DNA of 64,000 nt from Strongylocentrotus droebachiensis. Its lineage: Eukaryota > Echinodermata > Echinoidea > Camarodonta > Strongylocentrotidae. Of the stretch, positions 1-10,808 are shown one piece after another. The notes under the pieces were generated by a model. The model was given only the letters and a program-made list of their open reading frames with translations. It was not told the DNA's origin and did not search any database. Both the position numbers and the translations under genes were made by a program. How positions within the stretch are numbered: position 1 is the first letter of the stretch; the number at the start of each line of letters is the position of its first letter. The stretch spans positions 332,773-396,772 of the forward strand of contig JAVYIG010001044.1 of the NCBI GenBank assembly GCA_035222895.1, in the 5' to 3' direction.

Positions 1-63
1 AACATGAGATGATTTTAGCAAGTTTCCCTCCAACTGCAATCTCATGACAGTAAATGAAGACAT

Positions 64-143
64 ACAGTTAAACCTGTCTATTACGGCCACCCAAGGGAAA
101 CAGGAAAACTGGCCATTGTAGACAGGTGGCCTTTACAGAGAGG
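64..143. repeat. Short dispersed repeat with CCTGTCTA / TAGACAGG ends
   Basis: Contains aaacctgtctattacgg and, in inverted form, tgtagacaggtggcc, which can pair. Related copies occur at 38830-38905, 53799-53889 and 59430-59512. It lies in CPVL intron 6. This looks like a non-autonomous inverted-repeat element; no open frame is present. Confidence 0.7.
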
Positions 144-238
144 TGGCTGCTAAGACAAGTCTGACTCTAGTGTTAATATTTTTACCAAAAGGAAAGCAAG
201 AAAATTGGATAATGTGTAAGATTGCTTTTATCTCATAC

Positions 239-318
239 CTGTACAGATTGACTGCTACATCCTCCTCGTTGTTTGCGTACCCAGCGTCATTTTGAGTGAA
301 ACTAAAACCAGTACCGAC
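239..318 (-). CDS. CPVL: CPVL coding exon 6, last in the window
   Basis: 80 bases between acceptor tttgtgtcag and donor CAG|GTATGA. It encodes [20 protein letters not shown] and then VAVNLY, the S10 block just before the region that holds the catalytic serine. Bases 1-238 to its left read as intron. Confidence 0.92.
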
Positions 319-3300
319 CTGACACAAAGAAAGAGGAAACGATTTCATCATCATTCATTAGTTTTAAATCATTCACATAATAAATTCTTTCGATGCAGAT
401 AGTGCAGTCGAAGGCTTTATTCAGTATCTGAAAATTAGTGAGAGTGAATTGTACATTAAACACCTTCAAAAACATATGCTGTCATGCAGTATATAATGAA
501 ATATATAATCAATGGAGTAAATCCCTTTTTATTTCCATCAGTTTTCTATACTCCTTTCAGTAAATGCAAAATCAAAGTTATGTACAAAGTTCATATTTTT
601 ACATATATATTTTTTGGAGGGGAAGGAAACATTTCATTCTTTGTTGTATATATCTTTGTTAACATACAATTCAGTGTGTATATGAATTCAAATGAGTACT
701 CCAGTTTCTAGAGAATGTTACCATTTTTTCAGTTATATGCATTGTGTACAATTCAAGTTAATTTGGGAATGTGCTATCAAGAACAGGACGCCATTCTAAC
801 TGTAACTGTTCATAAAACTATGAAGAATTGAATACCAGTCATTATTTTATACAGCATCTGAATATAACAAATAAATAAATTCAAAAAAGTATGGAAAAAG
901 GACCTAAATATTTTTTGTTACATCAATATCAATTCAATTCAAGGTTTATTAAAAACATGTGTCGCAGCCCAATGGCTGAATTGGTCATGTGTACAATTAA
1001 AAGCTCATTGCATATTTCAAAATGTATTATTGTACTTACTGGATTATCTATATACAGCATAGAATACTTCTCAGTCCATGACCATTTCCTGGGTTCACTA
1101 AGATGAAGGAAAAGAAATCAAATCTTGATAAATCATTAGTTTGTGGAAGTATGATTTATATTTCCCTGTCAACAACTTCCTGCTGGATGGTGGCCAAACA
1201 AAAAAACAAAAAAAATATTAAAATTTGTTGAGTGCCAGAGTGGAATCAATTCTATCTAAAGGATATGAGTGCTAGAACTTCGCCTATAAGGAAATTAATT
1301 TATCTAAAAGAATAGAAGGGGAATGCAAGTCTTTACTCTCTAATGTTAATTTATATTTGTTATCTTGGTATTGTTTGTTACATGGCCCTGATTACAAGCA
1401 GATTTCTGCTTCTAAGGGGTCCTAACCATTATATTGTATAGTGTATATTGTCATTGTAAATTGTTTTATACTGGTTGGATAAAGAATTGAATTGAATGCC
1501 CTTCTGAATCTAAACATGAAAGAGGGTTTAAATGGTTCTAAAGACTACAATGATTAAATCTATTTTCAGTTCTTGTGATAACTTTGAAGTTAGAGAGAAA
1601 ATGTCTTAAATTAATCAAAATTATTTATCACGCAGTAGAGAGGTGGTTTTGGATCAGTAAGATTAGTAAACAATTGAAAGAAATTTTCTGCAAATCATAT
1701 TCACTGAAACCATCTGTTCTAATGCTCAACATACAACCAAGAGGACTACATATACAGCTCAATTTTATAAACTTTCTCATCTAATTACTCAGCTATTACA
1801 TGTACTTTATTAAAGTATTGAACAGTCAGGCTAAGTTTGGTGTTCCTCTGTGATTTTTCTTCTTCTTTTGTTTGATCATTACCAGAAATCAAGATTATCT
1901 CTTTGGTTTGGTTGGTTTCTTCATTTTACCTGACTGCTAAGAAAGCATGTGTGTGCTTGTAGATGAGCAACCAGGGGGACCGATGGTTTTAAGTCCTCTC
2001 CGAGGGACTTGGTAATGAAGATTAATGCCTTACTAAAGGGCACTAGCGCATTGACTTGGTTGAACCCAGGACCTCCCAGTTACGAGACCACTGCTCTACC
2101 ACTGAGCCATCGCCCCTCACTAAATTTTAACACACTGGTTAATAGCGAGAAGTGAATCATTTGCATATCAATGAAAAGCATGCAAAAAGTTTACCAAGAA
2201 ACCTACATTTTAGGTCTTTTGTGACAAGAAAGGGCCCATTCTCAGCAAAAAGTCCAAAGAGGGAGGAGCCTCCTGGACCTCCTTGTAACCATAGCAACAC
2301 AGGAGCTGAGGGGTCATTGTTCTGGATAGGAGAGAAGGAGACAAAAGGGATGGATTGTGGATTGTGAATCTTTTGTCTGGAAATTCTAAAAAATATAAGA
2401 GATATAAATTGATTCACAATCCATAGCGCCATATAGCGACACTAGCACTTGGCCGATGATGCATTATTGGGAATGCATATTTCTTGAAATTCATAACATC
2501 CTCACATCGTTAAGTCAGGGATATTAACTCACATATCCCTGGTTAGGTTATGGAGCTAGTAAATACATGTACATGTACTATCTCAATGAGGTTTAAGGTT
2601 ACCTGAACTTTCATTAAGATAGATAAAAAAAAAAACTTTTAATTAAGAAACATCTCTAATAAACTATGCATTTTGTATTCAAGATGCATCTTTTCGTGCT
2701 ACTACATTACTACATATTAAAATATCATACTGGTTATGTAACTTACTACCTTTGTCTATGATTCTTATTGTCTCATCATCCATTTTTGTCTTCTTTTTTT
2801 CAATTTTCATGCAGTCTACAGTAACCACAGTAATCACATATTGGGCTAAATTCATTTGATCTACTAGTAATGTTATTTCCTGTTAATGTAAATTGGGTAT
2901 TAACTGATAATTTACTATCATTTTAGTTGCAAGTTTCTTAGTACTTCATGTAATCTCAAGGATCAAAAATACACATTTTGACAAGTTGAAGAATTACAAA
3001 CCTGGGCAGGGAAGAACCAGAAGAACATTGAACTATTGTAGGTGCTGTTGACGGTCAGAAATCCTGCATGGAAATAAATAACACAAACAATGAAATTATA
3101 GGCCTTTCTTCATCAGCTTGAGTTTGCTAAATAAACCGCTATTTCAACTATCCCGACCTCAAATTAGCCAGTTAAGTTGCTTCTTCATCAGCCCGCAGTT
3201 GCAATTAGCAGGATATTTGGTTGAGAAAATATCTCAAGAAATATTGGTCTTGTTTCCAAAATATCCCGCTATTTGGGAAATAGCGGGCTTATTTGCACCC

Positions 3301-4200
3301 GTCTGAGCTAGTTTTTGATAAGCGTATCGGTCTGGTGACAATGCAATTTCGAGCTTCGGGGTAATATCCCAAGTCTGAAAATAGCAGGTTCAGTATTTGG
3401 CAAACTTGAGCTGATGAGGACAGGCCTATTCTGATGGAGGGATATTTCTTTATCTTTAGCTGTATTTTCACTGAAATGATCACATTCACAATGCATTGTT
3501 TGCAAATATAACATTCTTCAACACATTTTGGATGCTATGACACAAAATCAAAGAAAATCAAATCTCAGGAATAGCTTGAAAACAAAGAAAACAAAATCAC
3601 AAAGAGAAATTCTTTTTTTAAATTTTAGATTATTGATAAATGTTACGTTTTCTATTATTAAATATCTCCATTAACAACAGCAACTACTTTTTGTAATTAA
3701 CTTTCTAATAATTATAATACTTGACATATTTTGAAATAATAGAAATGTGAACTTCTAAAACTTCTCTTGAAAGATAACTTCTCAAGTCTTTCGAGCAGTT
3801 TGGAAACAGTTTCGTTTCTTCAGATATGGATCCACTACCAGAGAGAGAATGTGAAAAATATTCCAAATATCTTAAGATACTTTTCACATCTGTAGGTCTG
3901 AAGTAATATCTTTAGCTTTAGGCCTACTGATTACTCAATTCTTCTTTACCTGAATAACTTTCTACTGTAGTGCCAACAAGGGGTCCAACACGACTCAGTT
4001 TCTGACCTGAATTAAAGAATATGAACACAGACAAAATAAATAACAAAGTTATCCAAATATCACCTTATTCTACAGAATCTCCATTGACATAATGAATTAT
4101 ACATACCAGTATATCTTTTGTTTGGGAAACATGTGCTGTATGAGGTGTCAAAGCATTTACATAGTAGGTACAGCCATATTTAATATCTAAGAAAAAAGAC

Positions 4201-4231
<31 letters not shown>

Positions 4232-5181
4232 ACATACACCCCTCTTCCCCCTCATTCTGAAGGAAAAAATCTGGATGAGAACACAGGTATCATTTTAACA
4301 TAGCCTAATCGATAGGGGAAAAATGAGAAAAAATATATCGTGCTACTCATTTGGTGCTAGCTAGTAAAGAAATACTGTCAACAGTAAAAATGCTTAATAA
4401 GATGTTGTGCATGGAAACTCCATTAACCTCAATTTTGTCTATACTACTGGATTAAAGAGATTGATTCAATTCTTTGCCAATTATGACATCATTAAACCAT
4501 ACCAAGGTTTCAAGGATTCTTTTTTTTTACATAATATAACATAATCAAATGAATATGCAATAAACTCAATAACATAATATTAAACAAAAGATACGTCAAA
4601 CTATAAGTATACAATTAGTCAAACAAAATTGTTTAAGATTGAAACAGTGGTAAAAACATAGTGGAGGAGTTTATTTAAAAAAGCATGGCTTGTATTTTAT
4701 AGACCACTCGAGAATGAAAAAGTTACAAGTGCTATGTAATACAGGGAATAATTTTCCTGGTATCGCATCGCAATTTGCTATGCATTTTTGCATGACTGCT
4801 ATACAAAATATCTTTTGTGTAGCAGTTTTCTTCCATAGAAATGTACAGAATTTCATTTGAAATATTTATCCATCGGCTGAAATTGCTAATCAAAAAATTT
4901 GAGGAAAATTATTCCCTGTAATATAAATAGAAAATATATGTATAAAAATGCTTAGGTAATCCTACACAATCTTACATACCTTCAGCTATTTGCCCTGACT
5001 CGATGTATGGTGTTAAAAACAAAGGCTGCCCGGGATCGACCTTTGACTGCTTGGCATGAGCAGGTGGGTTGGGGTGGAACATTGCCCTGAACGCACCCCT
5101 GCTGGAAACCAAGGGTAGTGACACAATCGCCAACATTGTCATGGTCCCAAGAAAGATGGTCTTCGGATAAGAAGTAGCCAT
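239..5181 (-). CDS. CPVL: CPVL-like serine carboxypeptidase, 5' half of gene
   Basis: Peptidase family S10 (serine carboxypeptidase) gene of the vitellogenic-like carboxypeptidase subgroup, a secreted or lysosomal enzyme that trims C-terminal residues. Six coding exons read leftward: 5181-4980, 4006-3950, 3063-3002, 2321-2203, 1097-1040 and 318-239, about 192 codons. Seen: an N-terminal hydrophobic signal segment (residues about 8-25), then [23 protein letters not shown], the S10 substrate-binding motif [10 protein letters not shown], and MLYIDNP joined to VGTGFSF. All are hallmarks of CPVL (full length about 470 residues). The catalytic Ser, Asp and His exons would lie left of position 1. 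All joins are in phase except exon 4 to 5, where the best GT donor (after 2207) leaves the frame one base out; a weaker donor after 2203 fits. The ATG at 5181 is chosen because it precedes the signal peptide; a polypyrimidine tract and AG just upstream suggest an untranslated first exon further right. Introns contain a SINE and inverted-repeat elements. Confidence 0.92.
1040..1097 (-). CDS. CPVL: CPVL coding exon 5
   Basis: 58 bases between acceptor tcatcttag and donor CCA|GTAAGT. It encodes [19 protein letters not shown]. The MLYIDNP block is diagnostic of S10 carboxypeptidases and joins exon 6 (VGTGFSF) in phase 0. Confidence 0.9.
1380..1499 (+). repeat. Possible LINE 3' tail
   Basis: Ends ggttggataaagaattgaat, followed by a short aattg repeat, a form typical of the 3' ends of non-LTR retrotransposons. 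It lies inside CPVL intron 4. No coding part remains. Weak call. Confidence 0.35.
1968..2118 (-). repeat. tRNA-derived SINE, family 1
   Basis: On the minus strand it begins with a tRNA-like head, tggctcagtggtagagcagt (box A), followed about 35 bases later by a ggttcaa-type box B and a unique body holding ccctcggagag-like sequence. Copies sit at 25525-25655 (-) and 40456-40610 (+). It lies in CPVL intron 4. Confidence 0.8.
2203..2321 (-). CDS. CPVL: CPVL coding exon 4 (substrate-binding motif)
   Basis: The acceptor is tatccag. The exon encodes [20 protein letters not shown] and then [18 protein letters not shown]; the GGPGGSS loop helps form the S10 substrate-binding and oxyanion site. The 3' end is uncertain: the clearest donor, T|GTAGGT, ends the exon at 2207 but breaks the frame into exon 5, whereas AG|GTTTCT ending at 2203 keeps it with one extra residue. 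Confidence 0.85.
3002..3063 (-). CDS. CPVL: CPVL coding exon 3
   Basis: 62 bases, acceptor atgcag, donor CAG|GTTTGT. It encodes [20 protein letters not shown] plus Q, the strongly conserved N-terminal S10 block with the FFWFFPAQ signature. Confidence 0.92.
3098..3429. mobile_element. Inverted-repeat element (MITE) in CPVL intron 2
   Basis: Ends are near-perfect inverted repeats of about 30 bp: left taggcctttcttcatcagct, right the reverse complement with agctgatgaggacaggccta. The subterminal motif cttcatcagc occurs again inside. No transposase frame, so it is non-autonomous. Confidence 0.75.
3950..4006 (-). CDS. CPVL: CPVL coding exon 2
   Basis: 57 bases between acceptor ttaattcag and donor CAG|GTAAAG. 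It encodes [18 protein letters not shown], which continues exon 1 in phase and matches the conserved block before GFLTVN in CPVL proteins. Confidence 0.9.
4201..4243. repeat. Poly-C / CA microsatellite
   Basis: A run of 17 C followed by (CA)n. It lies in CPVL intron 1. Confidence 0.9.
4980..5181 (-). CDS. CPVL: CPVL coding exon 1 (signal peptide)
   Basis: Starts at ATG 5181 and ends with donor GAAG|GTATGT. It encodes [20 protein letters not shown], a hydrophobic secretion signal, followed by [20 protein letters not shown], the conserved mature N-terminus of the CPVL family. It leaves one base that joins exon 2 in phase. A second ATG at 5209 lies upstream in another frame. Confidence 0.9.
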
Positions 5182-5193
5182 TCTGTTTAGGAA

Positions 5194-5613
5194 GAATTTG
5201 GAGAGACATCTTGGTAATTAATAAGATGGAACTAAAAGTGAATTAAAATGGCCGAAAGGGGGATATCGTAAAATATGATAGGATTATTGATAATGAATAG
5301 CATTACAACTAAAAATGATAGCCACTAGTAGTACTGGGACTTGGAGAGAAGAGTCTGGACCTGAAACGTCCTGGAAAATTTACGCTTACTTTTTCTGCTA
5401 CTAGAATTTGGAGAGACATCTTGGTAATTAATAAGATGGAACTAAAAGTGAATTAAAATGGCCGAAAGGGGGATATCGTAAAATATGATAGGATTATTGA
5501 TAATGAATAGCATTACAACTAAAAATGATAGCCACTAGTAGTACTGGGACTTGGAGAGAAGAGTCTGGACCTGAAACGTCCTGGAAAATTTACGCTTACT
5601 TTTTCTGCTACCC
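5194..5613. repeat. Perfect 210-bp tandem duplication upstream of CPVL
   Basis: Bases 5194-5403 and 5404-5613 are the same unit repeated at an offset of 210 with no mismatch that I can see over about 208 bp. The first copy begins 13 bp upstream of the CPVL start codon, so the duplication covers the presumed 5' UTR or upstream intron. It is either very recent or an assembly artefact. Confidence 0.9.
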
Positions 5614-6241
5614 TGGCAAGACTGGAAATTGGATAAACAGGATACCTTCTAAAATTTAATTTACAAGTGGCAATGTCATTATGTGTACTATTTAATAGGG
5701 TAATTCCTACTGTGACAGTATTGTCCATTTCATTTACATGTAGATCTTAGTTCAGCATGATAATTATTTAAGATAGCTCGATCTTTGGATAGAGGTGATT
5801 TGGAAGGTTAATCTTCTATAGATCTAGGTCTAGAATCTATGTTTAATAATTCTTTAGGACGGCCCAATTAATGTAAGTATGATCATTGTTAAAAAATAAG
5901 CACTTAGTTACATTAAATCGTCCTACTTTCATTTCATTTCATGTTTCCTATTTCTTTATGATGATCATGCCAAAGCACAGGTACTGAAAGGAAAAAAACA
6001 TCATTCATGGATCATTAGATAAATTTAAAAATTGTATTGTTAACAACTTGGGGAAAAGGGGGGCTGAAATGCACAAATATTAGATCGATTCTTCTTCTTC
6101 TTCCAATGAGTACATTCCTCTTCGTAGAGTAAAGTCGTACTTTGATTGCTGGGGCTGCAATCCCAAGAACACATGACATTGAGTGCAGTAACAAAGAACT
6201 AAGCTACAGTGCAAGTAAAAAGATGCGTCTCAACTGGAGAG
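5614..6241. other. Intergenic DNA, no feature seen
   Basis: AT-rich sequence. No exon-like block, RNA gene or clear repeat was recognised here. Confidence 0.5.
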
Positions 6242-6480
6242 CTAACGGAGGGTGAGTGGTGCAAGACGGCTCCGGAAAGACTCATTAGATGGAGCCGAAA
6301 CCACTGTTGCAGGCAGGACATTCCACAAGCAGATAATGCTGGGGAAGAAGCTGTGCTGGTAGGAAAGGATTCTACAGTGTTGTTGTTTGAATTGTAGGTG
6401 ATGTCCTCTGGTTTGGTCGGAAGAAGGGTACAGGAAAGGCGGCGCAGCTGGAATGGCGATTACTCCATGGAGTCGATAAT
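6242..6480 (-). pseudogene. Non-LTR retrotransposon RT C-terminal fragment
   Basis: On the minus strand the reading YQHSFFPSIICLWNVLPATV, then SAPSNESFRSRL and a stop at 6244-6242, matches the usual C-terminal end of LINE reverse-transcriptase proteins (SFFPxxIxxWNxLP...SxxxFKxxL). Upstream sequence carries a stop and at least one frame change, so this is a dead 5'-truncated copy. The clade (CR1, L2 or Jockey-like) was not determined. Confidence 0.7.
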
Positions 6481-7224
6481 GAAACTATAATAAAAACATA
6501 ACATAATAAATAATAAATGTTTTTACTCACATAGTGTATTAGTAGGCTATTTGCTTCTTTCTGTCTTTTTTTTCACAAAAAAAGGAAGAGCACTGCAGCA
6601 CTGCACAGCCAGCTAGCTTCATGTGATCGCCAGCGGTCACCTGACACAATAAAAATCGTGCAGCAGAGCATCACGTGATATTGCTTGGGAAGGGGGCGGG
6701 GCAAAACGACTTGACAGTAATCAGAATCAGCTAGGTGGGCCGATTCCAAAATCATGTTATTGGAGAAACAATAATGTTTTTGGAAATTATTCACCCCCCT
6801 GATGTTTGTAACAGTCATGTAATCACCAGAGCTACCACTGCCTATAGCGAGCGAGCAGAAAATGTCTGGAAAAAATAACCTAAAATATCATGGGGAATAT
6901 TTTGATTAATAATTATAATAAAAACGGTGCTTATAAGACCACCGAAGACTCTAAGCGCTATAACAAACAAAATACAATGATCAACAATTACATATTAAAC
7001 AAAACAAAACAAAAAGAAAATGCACATAAACCTACAAATTACAATTATCAATGTGAACAGAGCAGAGTAAGTTAATCATCAAAATCGAGTTTGAATAAAT
7101 GTGTCTTAAGACAAGTAGGCCCAAATATCAACCTTTCAACAAACCACTTGTTTATACATCTACGGCGAATCTTGTCAAGATACTCACCTCCCCCTCCCCC
7201 CGCCCCACCCCCGCCCCTACAACT

Positions 7225-7523
7225 GAAGTGGGTCCAGGCGCGGATCCAGGATTTCTTAGGGGAGGGGGCCCAACTTTTTTTTTTTTTTGCTCCCGAAAAT
7301 TTGAAAAACGCGCCGGCCAAAAATTCGCTCAGTGGGGGGGGGGGGGGGGGGGGTAGTGATCCTCAAAAAAATTTCAATTTTCACCCCCCCCCCCCCCTTG
7401 AGCGCCAGGGGGGGGGGGCCCAACCCCCAAAAAAGGTAAAAATCACGTGATTTTACATGATTTTTTTCTCAAGGGGGGGGCCCGGGCCCCCCCGGCCCCC
7501 CCCCCCCCTGGATCCGCCACTGA
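7225..7523. mobile_element. Inverted-repeat element with GCGGATCCAGG ends and G/C runs
   Basis: Left end ggcgcggatccaggatttct; right end cctggatccgccactgag, an imperfect inverted repeat. The interior is made of long runs of C, G and T. Similar ends occur at 25370-25385, 27163-27180 and 28544-28560. The CAGTGGCGGATCCAGG-type end resembles hAT elements, but no transposase is present. Confidence 0.6.
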
Positions 7524-7929
7524 GTGGGTCCATGCAACCACTGTCATCCCCTTCCAAAGCCTCGCATCCTCTAAAACCGGATGGTTCCAAAAGCCAGAGG
7601 CTAGTCTCAAACGTTTTTAATAGCAGGGTTATTTACCAGTCTCGCGGTCCATGAACTAGTGTGGGAAAGAGATATGCACAACCTTAAGTGCAAAATCCAA
7701 AGTGGTGCACCACAGCCCAAATTCAGATTTGTATACTTCAGTACCCATTATATATTATTTATTACTAGTATTACTAGTATTACTAGTATCTTTTTTTTTT
7801 AAAGCGTAAATAAATGAGCGTGTTGCAATACGTAACTTCGGCCACTTCTGATAAAATTATGAAGAGGGACAAATTTGCGCCCGAACAAAGTTCCAAAAGA
7901 CAATTTTAGCGGCGGATTTAGGCATCCCG

Positions 7930-8050
7930 TCTTCTCTTTCTCCCGCTCTCCCTCTCTCTCTTTCTCTCTCTTTCTCTCTCTCTCTCTCCCTCTTTCTCTC
8001 TTCCCCCCTCTCTCTCTCTCTCTCCCTCTTTCTCTCTCTGTTTCTCCCCT
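7930..8050. repeat. CT-rich microsatellite
   Basis: About 120 bases of ctctct/ctttct pyrimidine repeat. Reading frames across it are low complexity and not coding. Confidence 0.9.
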
Positions 8051-8876
8051 AGGCCCTCTCAATAGTTTCTTTCTATATACGAGTTATCTTTTCACAGGGA
8101 CGTGTGAGTTTAAACTCACATCTCCCTGTATTTTCCCTTCCCTACCATTTCCCATTCTTCTGATTTTAATGATTTCCCGAATCCGACACAAACTGAATAA
8201 TCAGATTGTTCAATTTCTTAAAGGCACTGGGTTACATTGTGATGGTTAATTTCATAATCTGTTGAATCAGGATGCAAAACACATGAGATTATTTTTGAAC
8301 CATCCAAATAAAATGCCCCATGCATAGGCCTATCCAAAATTAAATCACGCAATATGAAGATTTTTAACATTGTCTTTTTTGTTAATTATGGGGGTTATTT
8401 TTATTTGAAGGAGGACTGATTTCATTCCAAGCTTTCTGATTTTATCAGTCATTTTTCTTACGTTCACCAAGACAAAATTAAAACAAATGACATGTATTTC
8501 TTGTTTATATCTTATCCTTGTATATCTGGAATGTATAATGATTTAAATGAATTAATAAATAGAAAAATATAACTGTTCGAGATATAAAAAGCAAGTTGGT
8601 TAAATATGGATCGAGACGAGGGGGGGGGGGGGGGCTTGCCTTAAGATCTACAAACAAAACTAAGGGTAAGGTGAATATGGAGAAAGTTCATTAATATATA
8701 AGGAGAAAGAACAAACTTTCATATACGCCCTATAGTTTGTTCGATAGTAGGGACTTTTAGATTGAGTGGACGAGAACACGACGAACGCCGACTGATCATG
8801 CGTGTCAAAGTATAACTGCCCATGTTGACTACAATTAGAAATATTTGCACTCGACGATATACATGCATGCAGGAAG

Positions 8877-9099
8877 TAACACTATGAATATCACGGACAA
8901 AGAAGTGAGGACAAAATATACAGTTCCTCATTCTACCCTCAACAAAAGAACGTCCCTTCACTGCTATTATGTAAAAATGTGTAGAACAGGTAAATATGCA
9001 TGTGATACCTGTTCTACACATTTTTACAAAATAGCAGGGAAGGGATGTTCCTTTGTCTACCTGAGGAACTGTATATTTTATGCGCACGCGGCATACTAG
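8877..9099. mobile_element. Long-hairpin element, copy 1
   Basis: Arms of about 75-80 bp pair around the loop at 9000-9008. The left arm carries tatacagttcctcattctac and aaatgtgtagaacaggt; the right arm carries their complements. The same hairpin is at 9817-10040 and, as a half, at 13576-13712. Foldback MITE. Confidence 0.8.
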
Positions 9100-9655
9100 T
9101 ACCTAGCCTTTAAACAAGGCCACATGCCTGATAGACGCCGAGCGACTAAAAAGAGACTAATCGCGAAAACCTGAATGAACGCCAGTGCGAATTGTCCAGA
9201 CCTGTGGCCTTTATCAATCTGGTTTGGATTTCTTATGTTAACCCTTGTTTCCGACTGGAACTCGCTTCAGAAAACGTAGTGTCCAATCAGCGAACGTATC
9301 CTCGCACGGCGTCAGCATATAGTATCCATCACACACACATACACACAGTAAACTCTACGTAGTGCGAACATGGACCTACATGCCTACTATACGTACGTGC
9401 TAAGACCACTGACCTCTACATGGAACGAATCACGAACGAAGCCACCTGGGAGATCGCCGTTCTGATTGGTCAATAAATCCAAAGTAGGCGTATTGGCATG
9501 CTAATATGTATCTATGAATAATTCATGCGGAGCAGTGAAACCCACTTTGCAAAAGGCCTCGTGACATTCGTCACTCGGTCGCGCGTTCACCCGGGGTATC
9601 TAGACTCAGCTCAGCCGCTTAGCCAGAGTCACGAGGCCTTGTCAAAAGGCTAACT
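9080..9655. other. Intergenic DNA with short dyads, no gene seen
   Basis: Contains ccaatcagcg, a (CA)n stretch, attggtcaataaatc, and an inverted pair aaggcctcgtgac (about 9555) / gtcacgaggccttg (about 9628). No coding exon recognised. Confidence 0.4.
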
Positions 9656-10192
9656 AGTACCTTGAGCATGTAAAGGCGCTATATAAATATCAATATGTAT
9701 GTATGTATGTACTAGATTTAGGAAAATCAAGGTTGACGCATTCTCAATCGCCGACTGAGACGACGTAACGCATGCGCAGTGCCTTAGAATGACGTCACAT
9801 GTTGCAGTCAAAGCTGTCACTATGAATATGACGGACAAAGAAAGCGGACAAAATATACAGTTCCTCAGGTAGACAAAGAAACATCCATTCACTGCTATTA
9901 TGTAAAAATGTGTAGAACAGGTGTCACATGCATATTCACCTGTTCTACACATTTTTTTCAAAATAGCAGTGAAGTGAAGGGATGTTCCTTTGTCTACCTG
10001 AGGAACTGTATATTTTATGCGCACGCAGCATACTAGTACCTTGAGCATGTAAAGGCGCTATATAAATATCAATATGTATGTATGTACTAGATTTAGGAAA
10101 ATCAAGGTTGACGCATTCTCAATCGCCGACTGAGACGACGTAACGCATGCGCAGTGCCTTAAAATGACGTCACATGTTGCAGTCAAAGCTGT
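9656..10192. repeat. 379-bp tandem duplication containing the hairpin element
   Basis: Sequence starting gtaccttgagcatgtaaagg is repeated at an offset of 379 bp (9656-9820 and 10035-10192), with the second hairpin element between. Each copy holds an NRF-1-like gcatgcgcag followed closely by a CRE-like tgacgtcac. Confidence 0.8.
9817..10040. mobile_element. Long-hairpin element, copy 2
   Basis: Near-perfect stem of about 75 bp: caggtagacaaag in the left arm faces ctttgtctacctg in the right, and tgtgtagaacaggt faces acctgttctacaca around a 15-base loop near 9930. The unit is part of the 379-bp tandem duplication. Confidence 0.85.
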
Positions 10193-10490
10193 ACGACGTG
10201 CAAATCTAAAAATCCCTAGTTATGCCCCAAATTTTTATAGGCCTATATTGAGATCGAACACAGATCCGTCATCATTTTGGATAAAAGAGGAGTACGATGG
10301 CAAACGATGGATCGGGGAGCGCCGGGATTGTCAAGCCTGACAGACATGAACGCTCTAAATAAGAACCCACTATTGTTAGTTGTAGTCAGTGGCGAACCCA
10401 GGGGAACCCCACCCCTGGCAAAAAAAAAGAAAGTGGGGATAAAAGATGGTATTTGCAAGTTTACCTTACGTAATACAATAGCAACATAAA

Positions 10491-10656
10491 AGTTGCTATG
10501 TCAGACATGCTGTAGCATCAACAGGAAGACAAAGGCAATGGTGATGTATTGTACTGTGATCGTGTGCTGAGCTGGGGAAAATTACATACCATTGGTTATT
10601 GTATAATATTAGTTTAGCCAACTGTTTAGTCTGACATGTCTGACATAGCACCTAAT
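10491..10656. repeat. Short inverted repeat, gctatgtcagacatg
   Basis: gctatgtcagacatg at about 10494 and its reverse complement catgtctgacatagc at about 10635 bound a 165-bp segment. Probably a small MITE; no other evidence. Confidence 0.5.
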
Positions 10657-10808
10657 TTTCGCTATTTTTTGTTGCAGGGGCGGCGACCTGGGGGGAACAC
10701 GCTCCCCTTTCAATGTTTTTTAAGTGGGGGATCGAACCCCTGTAAAATTAGAAAAAATGCACACAAATATATAGCAAATCCTTCTCACTAAAGACTGCAA
10801 CACAATTT

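Noticed and set aside
7091-7450. Pro/Gly-rich frames around 7.1-7.5 kb
   Set aside because: They arise from C and G runs in the GGATCCAGG element.
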